28,374 nt of DNA from NCBI GenBank assembly GCA_023426505.1, contig JAFAAP010000318.1, positions 1 through 28,374 of the forward strand, written 5' to 3'. Below, in pieces: positions 22,474 through 28,374 of the stretch. This DNA comes from Pseudomonadota bacterium. GTDB taxonomy: Bacteria > Pseudomonadota > Alphaproteobacteria > Rhizobiales > Beijerinckiaceae. Within the stretch, counting starts at the first letter, position 1; every line of letters begins with the position of its first letter. Under the pieces are notes generated by a model. The model saw nothing but the letters and a program-made list of their open reading frames with translations. It was not told the DNA's origin and made no database searches. A program made the position numbers and the translations under genes.

Positions 22474-24016
22474 AGAAAAAGACCGGCCGAGCCTGGGCGG
22501 TGTGTTCCTTCAGAAGAATTCCGGAGGCGGTGTCGACTTCCTTGAGAACGACGTCATAGCTCCAGAGATCGGCAAGATGCTGGAGAACCTGCCTCGCGTC
22601 GCCCTCCGCCAGCAATCCGCCGTTCACCACATGATGATGGACGATCAGACGTCGGTCACCGGCCAGATCGACATCCGTGACCTGGATGTCCGGATCCTGC
22701 CAGGCGACGTCATACTGCCGGGCGAGAACACGCCGCACATGGCGATAGCCTCGCTCGTCGTGGATCGCCTCGACACGCAGTTCCGGCGAGTCGGGATCAT
22801 CCACGAGATGGAAGAGGCGCCATTGCCGGATCAGGTGAGGACTGAGGAACTGCCCGATGAAGCTCTCGTCCCGGTAGTTCGCCCAGATGTCCCGCAGGGC
22901 CCCCATGGCGTCCCCGCTCCCCGCAATATCGGGAAACCACTCCCGATCCTCGTCGGTCGGGCGGGTGCAGATCCGTTCGATGTCCTGCATCATGCCGAAA
23001 CCGAGCGCATAGGGATTGATGCCGCCATAGGACGGATCATCGAATTCCGGCTGGCGGATCACGTTCGTATGGGACTGCAGGAACTCGAGGAATGCCCCAT
23101 CGTCGATCTGCCCTCGCTCATGCAGAAGGGTCATGATCCGATAATGGCAGTAGGTGGCGCAGCCCTCGTTCATCACCTTGGTTTGGCGCTGTGGATAGAA
23201 GTACTGTGCGATTTGGCGCACGATCCTCAGGATCTCCCGCTGCCAGGGCTGCAGCCGGGGAGCCGACTTTTCCAGGAAGTAGAGCAGGTTTTCCTGCGGA
23301 AGCTCGAGCAGGGCGCGCCGGCGCTCCTCGCTGATCTTGATTTCGGACGTCGCGGAACCCGTCGGCACCGTCCGCCAGAGATCGTTGTAGGTCTCCTCGC
23401 GGTGGCGGTGACGCTCCGCCTCCCGACGCTCCTCGGAACGCAGGTCGGGGCGACGCTTGCGAGGATAACGGTGCACGCTGTGGGACATCAACGCATGGGC
23501 GGCATCGAGGACGCGCTCGACGGCCGCCTCGCCGTAACGCTCCTCGCAGCGGGCGATATATCCCTTTGCGAAGTCCAGGTAATCGAGGATGCCTTCGGCG
23601 TCGGTCCATTCCCGGAACAGATAATTGTTCTTGAAGAAGTGATTGTGGCCGAACGCGGCGTGGGCCATCACGAGGGTCTGCATCGCAGCCGTGTTCTCTT
23701 CCATGATGTAGGAGATGCACGGGCTGGAGTTGATGACGATCTCGTAGGCGAGCCCCATCAGGCCGCGCCGATAGACCGCCTCGTGGAACGCGAAATGCTT
23801 GCCGAACGACCAGTGTTTGTAGAAGAGCGGCATGCCGGTGGAGGCGTAGGCGTCCAGCATCTGCTCCGTCGTGATGACCTCGATCTGGTTCGGATAGGTA
23901 TCGAGGCCGAGGTCGTTGACCGCAATGGCTTCGATGGCCTCGTAGCTCCGCCGCAGCGTCCCGAAATCCCAGTCTTTGCCCTGGAAAAGCAGTCCCTCAG
24001 ACCCTTGACGGCTCAT
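22472..24016 (-). CDS. spoVR: SpoVR family protein (YcgB-like)
   Basis: The product is 514 residues, the usual length of SpoVR/YcgB. Family segments are WDFGTLRRSYEAIEAIAV near the start, YPNQIEVITTEQMLDAYAS, MPLFYKHWSFGKHF, YEIVINSSPCISYIMEENT, GHNHFFKNNYLFREWT, and later KVMNEGCATYCHYRIM and INPYALGFGMMQDIERI. SpoVR was named for spore cortex formation in Bacillus, but in proteobacteria it is a cytosolic protein of unknown activity made with PrkA and YeaH under stress and in stationary phase. The conserved His and Glu residues (NEGCATYCHY, GHNHF) resemble a metal site, an inference. Its ATG overlaps the stop of yeaH (ATGA), so the two are translationally coupled. Confidence 0.95.
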   Translation of the reverse strand: MSRQGSEGLLFQGKDWDFGTLRRSYEAIEAIAVNDLGLDTYPNQIEVITTEQMLDAYASTGMPLFYKHWSFGKHFAFHEAVYRRGLMGLAYEIVINSSPCISYIMEENTAAMQTLVMAHAAFGHNHFFKNNYLFREWTDAEGILDYLDFAKGYIARCEERYGEAAVERVLDAAHALMSHSVHRYPRKRRPDLRSEERREAERHRHREETYNDLWRTVPTGSATSEIKISEERRRALLELPQENLLYFLEKSAPRLQPWQREILRIVRQIAQYFYPQRQTKVMNEGCATYCHYRIMTLLHERGQIDDGAFLEFLQSHTNVIRQPEFDDPSYGGINPYALGFGMMQDIERICTRPTDEDREWFPDIAGSGDAMGALRDIWANYRDESFIGQFLSPHLIRQWRLFHLVDDPDSPELRVEAIHDERGYRHVRRVLARQYDVAWQDPDIQVTDVDLAGDRRLIVHHHVVNGGLLAEGDARQVLQHLADLWSYDVVLKEVDTASGILLKEHTAQARPVFF

Positions 24017-25317
24017 AAGGACGCTCCCTCTGCATCCACCCCTCCCCGCTGGAACAGTTCGCGGAACACGGGGTAGATTTCCCGGCGGTCGGTGACCCGG
24101 CGCATCGCCATCGCACCTTCATCGCCAAAGGGCTTGTACGTCTGCCACAGGGTTGTCCTGCGCCCTATGAACCCGGCTGGCATCCGCGTCTCCTCGGCGC
24201 CAACCTCGAGATAAGCGAAGTACTGGCAGATCGGCAGGATCTCATCCTTCAGCAGAGCCGCGCAGGCGCCGTTGTCCTCAGGGGAATTGTCACCATCGGA
24301 GGCTTGCGCCGCGTAGATGTTCCAGTCCGCCACGGGATACCGCTCCGCCGCGATGCGCTGCATCTCCCTCAGGGCCGACGAGACGACGGTGCCACCGGTC
24401 TCGGCGCTGTTGAAGAAGGCTTCCTCGTCGACCTCCTTCGCCTCATGGGTATGGCGGATGAAGACGATCTCCACGTTGTCGTACCGGCGGGTCAGGAACA
24501 CGTAGAGCAGCATGTAGAAGCGCTTCGCGAGGTCCTTCATGTGTTCGGTCATGGATCCCGATACGTCCATGAGGCAGAACATGACCGCCTGCGCGATCGG
24601 CCGTGACACCGGCACCAGCCGGCGGTAGCGCAGGTCCACCGGATCCACGTAAGGGATCCGCCGGCTTCTCTGCTGCAGGAGCGACAGCTCCTTGCGCCGT
24701 TCGGACAGAAGCTCTTCGGAACCCTCCTGACGCTCCAGCTCGCCGATTTCCTTCTCCAGGCCCGCCAATTCGTGCTTCTTGGGCCGACGCATGGCGATGC
24801 GGCGCGACATGGCGTTGCGCATCGTGCGCAGAACCGCAAGATTCACCGGCGAGCCGGTCGCCGAATATCCGGCGCGCCGGAAGCTCTTTGTCTCAAGCGT
24901 TGCGAGCCGCCGCTTCGACAGGTCCGGCAGTTCGAGGTCCTCGAGAAAGAGATCGAGAAACTCCTCGCGGCTCAGTACGAAGCGGAAGTCGTCCTCGCCC
25001 TCGCCTCCGTCGCCGGCAGACCGTTCTCCGCCTGAGCCGCCAGGGTCACGCTCGATCGTGTCGCCCGCCACGAAGCGCTTGTTGCCGGGAAGAACGTGAT
25101 CCTGCACCCCTTCCTGTGGGGCGCGGTGGAAACGCGGCTCCCGGACGCCATCCGCCGGGATGGCGACTTCGCCGCTCTGGTCAATGTCGCTGATCTTCCG
25201 CTCGCCGGACCCTTCGCGGACGGCCCGTTGAACAAGTGATTTCGCCCGGCGTAGGAACCGTTGGCGATTTGAGAGGCTCTTGCCACCCGGATTCAGGCGG
25301 CGATCGACAATGTTCAT
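24013..25317 (-). CDS. yeaH: YeaH/YhbH family protein (DUF444)
   Basis: The product is 434 residues. The N terminus NIVDRRLNPGGKSLSNRQRF is diagnostic for the YeaH/YhbH (DUF444) family. A Gly/Glu/Asp-rich linker (about residues 90-110) leads to a conserved middle with KSFRRAGYSATGSP and a C-terminal von Willebrand A-like domain whose MIDAS motif is DVSGSM at 251-256; IRHTHEAKEVDEEAFF and SGGT-like ETGGTVVSSAL follow. In Escherichia coli the protein belongs with the kinase YeaG (PrkA) to a nitrogen-starvation and stationary-phase response, probably as its partner or substrate. ATG at 25317 matches the family N terminus; a longer frame to 25377 would overlap prkA. The prkA stop lies 29 bases upstream and spoVR overlaps downstream. 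Confidence 0.94.
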   Translation of the reverse strand: MNIVDRRLNPGGKSLSNRQRFLRRAKSLVQRAVREGSGERKISDIDQSGEVAIPADGVREPRFHRAPQEGVQDHVLPGNKRFVAGDTIERDPGGSGGERSAGDGGEGEDDFRFVLSREEFLDLFLEDLELPDLSKRRLATLETKSFRRAGYSATGSPVNLAVLRTMRNAMSRRIAMRRPKKHELAGLEKEIGELERQEGSEELLSERRKELSLLQQRSRRIPYVDPVDLRYRRLVPVSRPIAQAVMFCLMDVSGSMTEHMKDLAKRFYMLLYVFLTRRYDNVEIVFIRHTHEAKEVDEEAFFNSAETGGTVVSSALREMQRIAAERYPVADWNIYAAQASDGDNSPEDNGACAALLKDEILPICQYFAYLEVGAEETRMPAGFIGRRTTLWQTYKPFGDEGAMAMRRVTDRREIYPVFRELFQRGGVDAEGASL

Positions 25318-25346
25318 TGCAACGCCAACTCTGACAGTGTCACGGA

Positions 25347-27293
25347 TCACCCTGCCTGTTTGACTCTCATATACCATTCGACGAGACGGCGCACCTGACG
25401 CTCGGTGTAGCCGCGCGCCACCATCCGCTCTACGAACTCACGGTGCTTCTTCTCCGACTCGCCATCCTTCTTCGAGCCATAGCTGATGACGGGGAGAAGC
25501 TCCTCAACCTGCGAGAACATCCGCCGCTCGATTACCTCCCGGATCTTCTCGTAGCTGATCCACGACGGATTGCGTCCGCCGTTCGCGGCACGCGACCTCA
25601 AGGCGAACTTGACGACCTCGTTGCGGAAGTCCTTCGGGTTGGCGATGCCGGCCGGCTTCTCGATCTTCGTCAGTTCCTGGTTCAGGAGGTCCCGGTTCAG
25701 GAGCTGCCCGGTATCAGGGTCCTTGAAGTCCTGATCCTCGATCCATGCATCCGCATAGGCCACGTAGCGATCGAACAGGTTCTGACCGTAGTCATGGTAG
25801 GATTCGAGATAGGCCTTCTGGATCTCATGACCGATGAAGTCGGCATAACGGGGAGCCAGCTCCGTCTTAATGAAATCGATGTAGCGCCGCTCAGTATCCG
25901 GGGGCAGTTGCTCCCGCCGTAGGGACTGCTCCAGGACGTACATGAGATGGACGGGGTCGGCCGCAACCTCGACGGTATCATGGTTGAAGGTCGCCGCCAG
26001 CACCTTGAACGCGAACCGGGTCGAGATGCCGTCCATGCCCTCGTTGACGCCGGCGGCGTCCTTGTACTCCTGCAAGCTTCGGGCACGCGGGTCGACCTCC
26101 CGCAGGCTCTCGCCGTCGTAAACGCGCATCTTGGAGAACACGTTGGAGTTCTCGTGCGCCCGCAGCCGGGACAGAACCGAAAAGCGTGCCAGCATTTCCA
26201 AGGTGGCCGGAGCGCAGGGGGCCTCCGCCAGCTCGGAGGTCCGGATGAGCTTCTCGTAGATCTTCTGCTCCTCGGTCGCCCGCAGGCAGTAAGGAACCTT
26301 GATCACGTAGATCCGGTCGATGAAGGCTTCGTTGTTCTTGTTGGAGCGGAAGCTCTGCCACTCCGCTTCGTTCGAATGGGCCATGATGATGCCGGAGAAC
26401 GGCAGAGCTCCGATGTTCTCCGTCCCCACGTAGTTTCCCTCCTGCGTCGCCGTCAGGAGAGGGTGCAGCATCTTGATGGGCGCCTTGAACATCTCGACGA
26501 ATTCGAGCATGCCCTGATTGGCGCGGTTGAGCGCTCCGGAATAGCTGTAGGCATCCGGATCGGCCTGCGACAGCATCTCGAGCTTGCGGATGTCCACCTT
26601 GCCGACGAGGGAGGAGATGTCCTGGTTGTTCTCGTCTCCTGGCTCTGTCTTGGCGATTGCAATCTGGCGGAGCCGTGAAGGATTGATTTTCGCCACTCGG
26701 AAGCGGGAGAGGTCACCGCGAAATTCATCCAGGCGCTTCACGCACCACGGGCTCATCGGACTGCCGAGCCGCCGCCTCGGAATTCCGTAGCGCTCCTCGA
26801 GCTGATCACCCATCTGCTGGGCATCGAACAGGCCGAGAGGGCTCTCGAAAACCGGGCTGAGTTCGTCACCCGCCTTCAGAACGTAGATCGGATGCGTCTC
26901 CATCAGGATTTTCAGCCGCTCCGCCAGCGAGGACTTGCCCCCGCCGACCGGTCCAAGCAGATAGAGGATCTGCTTGCGCTCCTCCAAACCCTGCGCTGCG
27001 TGACGAAGGAAGCTCACGATCCGCTCGACCGTATCCTCCATCCCGTAGAACTCAGAGAACGCAGGATAGACGCGGATCGTACGATTCATGAAAATTCGAC
27101 CGAGGCGCGGATCCTTCGCAGTATCCACGATCTCAGGCTCTCCGATGGCGGCCAACAGCCGCTCCGCCGCACTGGCGTACATCATCGGATCATCGCGACA
27201 GCCTTCGAGGTACTCGGTCAATGACATTTCTGTCTCGCGGTACGCTTCGTACGAACGTCGAAAACTGGCGAACAGATCATCAGCCTGCATCAT
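25347..27293 (-). CDS. prkA: PrkA family serine protein kinase (YeaG-like AAA protein)
   Basis: The product is 648 residues, typical for PrkA/YeaG. The N-terminal AAA part has IRVYPAFSEFYGMEDTVERIV and Walker A GPVGGGKSS (114-122), then SPMSPWCVKRLDEF, VDIRKLEMLSQADPDAYSY, GALNRANQGMLEFVEMFK, QEGNYVG and HSNEAEWQSF, all family signatures. The C-terminal part (about 520-648) is the PrkA kinase-type domain with DYGQNLFDRYVAYADAWIED and NPKDFRNEVVKFALR. It is a cytosolic protein reported to phosphorylate itself or partners in stress, sporulation and nitrogen starvation; recent work in Bacillus also ascribes it AAA protease activity. GGAG five bases before ATG 27293 favours that start over the adjacent ATG at 27290. 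First gene of the prkA-yeaH-spoVR operon. Confidence 0.96.
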   Translation of the reverse strand: MMQADDLFASFRRSYEAYRETEMSLTEYLEGCRDDPMMYASAAERLLAAIGEPEIVDTAKDPRLGRIFMNRTIRVYPAFSEFYGMEDTVERIVSFLRHAAQGLEERKQILYLLGPVGGGKSSLAERLKILMETHPIYVLKAGDELSPVFESPLGLFDAQQMGDQLEERYGIPRRRLGSPMSPWCVKRLDEFRGDLSRFRVAKINPSRLRQIAIAKTEPGDENNQDISSLVGKVDIRKLEMLSQADPDAYSYSGALNRANQGMLEFVEMFKAPIKMLHPLLTATQEGNYVGTENIGALPFSGIIMAHSNEAEWQSFRSNKNNEAFIDRIYVIKVPYCLRATEEQKIYEKLIRTSELAEAPCAPATLEMLARFSVLSRLRAHENSNVFSKMRVYDGESLREVDPRARSLQEYKDAAGVNEGMDGISTRFAFKVLAATFNHDTVEVAADPVHLMYVLEQSLRREQLPPDTERRYIDFIKTELAPRYADFIGHEIQKAYLESYHDYGQNLFDRYVAYADAWIEDQDFKDPDTGQLLNRDLLNQELTKIEKPAGIANPKDFRNEVVKFALRSRAANGGRNPSWISYEKIREVIERRMFSQVEELLPVISYGSKKDGESEKKHREFVERMVARGYTERQVRRLVEWYMRVKQAG

Positions 27294-27324
27294 GGTGACT
27301 CCATGTCAGCGACCTCATCAGGTC

Positions 27325-27349
27325 AACCATTGTGGATGCTTAAGGTTGC
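27325..27349 (-). promoter_or_regulatory. prkA: Degenerate EcfG-like promoter upstream of prkA
   Basis: On the minus strand GCAAC (27349-27345), a 16-base spacer and GGTT (27328-27325), 31 bases before the prkA ATG. Each half differs by one base from the GGAAC-N16-CGTT EcfG consensus. The position is right for a stress operon but the match is weak. Confidence 0.25.
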
Positions 27350-27953
27350 GCTGGCTATGCGATACTCTGATGCGGCCACGATATCTTGAAGGTACTCCGT
27401 CGTAGCGGTGGAGAATGGGGCCGAATCCCGCCTTATCACAAGATTTTTCTCGGCGTTTTTCGGTGGAAGACCGAACGAATTTCCGTGTTAGCACTCCTAG
27501 ACATGTGCTGCTCACAGGTCGATTTACGCACACCGTCGCGGTGGATCGAACAACCGAACCATAGCGTCGAACAGCGGCAGGCGTCATGGCGTGTGTCTGT
27601 CGACTGGGACGTGTGCCGGTCGCGCATGAGAAGTATGGAAGAGCCCGCCTGTCGGTCCAAGGCTGCCTTCGTTCGAGGCGCTGGACAAGCCTCTGACTGA
27701 AACCGTTCAGCTGTCCGTGATCCGTTTCTTGCGCCGCACGAGATTGCGCTCTGAAGGCCATGTGCGCCTCACGTCATTTGATTCAATCGAGCGAAGCAAA
27801 AACCCAGTTCCGAAAGGCGCGCATACGTCGTTTTACGTATAGTTCTCGCATTATGGCCAAGCCTGTGCCGCATTTGCTTTGTCTTTGCGCCAAGTTTAGG
27901 ACACACCGTCGTTACCCCTGCTAGTAATGGCCTGCAAAGGCAAATTTTTGTCC

Positions 27954-28065
27954 TCTTGTCACAAGACGCAGCGAGTTTTTCGAGCTGTATTCGCACTCAC
28001 GTTCTATTGATCTTCGTCAACAGAACGCCCGCCCATCATCATCCACGCACAATACTATCAAGTAT
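27954..28065. promoter_or_regulatory. Cluster of dyads upstream of the lyase gene
   Basis: Three dyads within 112 bases: TCTTGT-C-ACAAGA (27954-27966), CGTTCT-A-TTGA with TCAA-C-AGAACG around the loop TCTTCG (28000-28027), and ATACT-ATCA-AGTAT (28052-28065). They lie 85-200 bases before the lyase start. They could be operators for one or more regulators; the middle one could also fold as an RNA hairpin. Confidence 0.4.
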
Positions 28066-28150
28066 ATGATGTCGGTTTTCCAAGTCGACCGACGTTCTTG
28101 CATGCTTTCGCATTGAGCTCTCATGCACAGAGGGAAAAAGGGGCCCGTTC

Positions 28151-28374
28151 ATGACATTTACTGCATCGCAGTGGCAGCCGACCACGTACGACAACGACAC
28201 GTTCAAGCTCGACAACTATGACTTCATGGTCTCGTCCGAAAAGGCCTACTCGTTCAAGTACAACGCGAGCACCGACACCTACCGCTTCGAGGTCCGCGAC
28301 GGCGACCAGTTCACCTCGACCCGCTTCTCCGACGTGGCCGGCTCGGAGCGCTCCGAGATCAGCCAGTCCCTGCG
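28151..28374 (+). CDS. Probable polysaccharide lyase (heparin lyase I-like), N-terminal part
   Basis: Only the first 74 codons are in the window. The product starts MTFTASQWQPTTYDNDTFKL and shows no signal peptide. The segment DTYRFEVRDGDQFTSTRF followed by SERSEIS resembles the FEVRPGD...ERSE pattern of the heparin-lyase-I-type polysaccharide lyase family (beta-jelly-roll, PF14099), which cleaves uronic-acid-containing glycans. In Hyphomicrobiales such proteins often lack a signal peptide and leave the cell by type I secretion through C-terminal repeats, which cannot be checked here. AAAAGGGG eight bases before the ATG supports the start. Moderate confidence because only the N terminus is visible. 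Confidence 0.6.
   Translation, partial: MTFTASQWQPTTYDNDTFKLDNYDFMVSSEKAYSFKYNASTDTYRFEVRDGDQFTSTRFSDVAGSERSEISQSL

Larger units (their letters stand above)
27294..28150. other. About 850 gene-less bases between prkA and the lyase gene
   Basis: The GC content is visibly lower than in flanking genes and no frame on either strand looks coding; the longest ones give disordered Arg/Ser/Thr-rich text with no ribosome-binding site. The stretch must hold the divergent promoters of prkA (-) and the lyase (+). Structures seen: a TTCGGT/ACCGAA stem (27459-27475), a perfect palindrome TCTTGTcACAAGA (27954-27966), an 11-bp dyad at 28000-28027, ATACT/AGTAT at 28052-28065 and TGCATG/CATGCA at 28099-28127. 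No mobile-element end or tRNA was found. Confidence 0.5.

Noticed and set aside
27318..27761. 147-residue minus-strand frame and other frames between prkA and the lyase
   Set aside because: No ribosome-binding site, no hydrophobic core pattern or family motif, and the frames overlap each other on both strands.
27929..27950. GCCT-GCAA-AGGC stem followed by AAATTTTTG as a terminator
   Set aside because: Only four base pairs; no upstream plus-strand gene that would need it.
1..28374. Mobile element, CRISPR array, tRNA or phage signatures
   Set aside because: No transposase, integrase or phage-like protein, no regularly spaced direct repeats, no tRNA cloverleaf and no terminal inverted repeats with target duplication were seen on reading the window.

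Overview
This high-GC window reads as chromosomal DNA of an alphaproteobacterium, most likely Hyphomicrobiales (Methylobacterium/Microvirga-like). The pointers are an Omp25/31-type outer-membrane barrel protein, a HWE-family histidine kinase, an EcfG-type general-stress promoter, many proteins of alphaproteobacterial flavour and a strong G/C bias at third codon positions. The genus is an inference. I saw no tRNA, rRNA, insertion sequence, integrase or CRISPR array.

Layout. (1) 1-6.2 kb: a truncated outer-membrane barrel gene (-), a possible small RNA with a strong terminator, a membrane HWE histidine kinase (-), a DUF1801 protein and a SAM methyltransferase (+), a near-consensus sigma70 promoter followed by about 500 bases of very stem-rich DNA, a small four-cysteine protein (+), and a secreted Tyr/Arg/Pro-rich repeat protein (-) behind a textbook EcfG promoter. 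(2) 6.2-8.1 kb: an acetyl-CoA hydrolase/CoA transferase (+) and a small hypothetical gene (-). (3) 8.2-19.7 kb: a catabolic island for an amide or deaminable nitrogen compound: M20 amidohydrolase (+), CodA-like deaminase (-), GntR/FCD regulator (+), a peptide-type ABC importer (binding protein, two permeases, one fused double ATPase), an ATZ/TRZ-type amidohydrolase and a CynX-type MFS transporter. (4) 19.7-27.3 kb, all on the minus strand, transcribed in the order prkA - yeaH - spoVR - histone-deacetylase-like gene - MFS_3 transporter. (5) 27.3-28.4 kb: about 850 bases without a gene but with several dyads, then the start of a probable polysaccharide lyase (+).

How the genes fit together. Near-identical copies of a TTGTATnCAA-like motif lie in the deaminase/regulator divergent region, across the regulator's own start codon, and over a perfect TATAAT box in front of the transporter operon. 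This ties the regulator, the deaminase and the transporter-amidohydrolase operon into one probable regulon: import, then hydrolysis or deamination of a ligand that relieves repression. The substrate cannot be read from sequence. prkA-yeaH-spoVR is the widespread stress/stationary-phase trio; here a deacetylase-like hydrolase and an exporter follow on the same strand.

The least explained parts are the structured block at 4507-4993, the possible small RNA at 605-707, and the operator/hairpin layout of the catabolic island.
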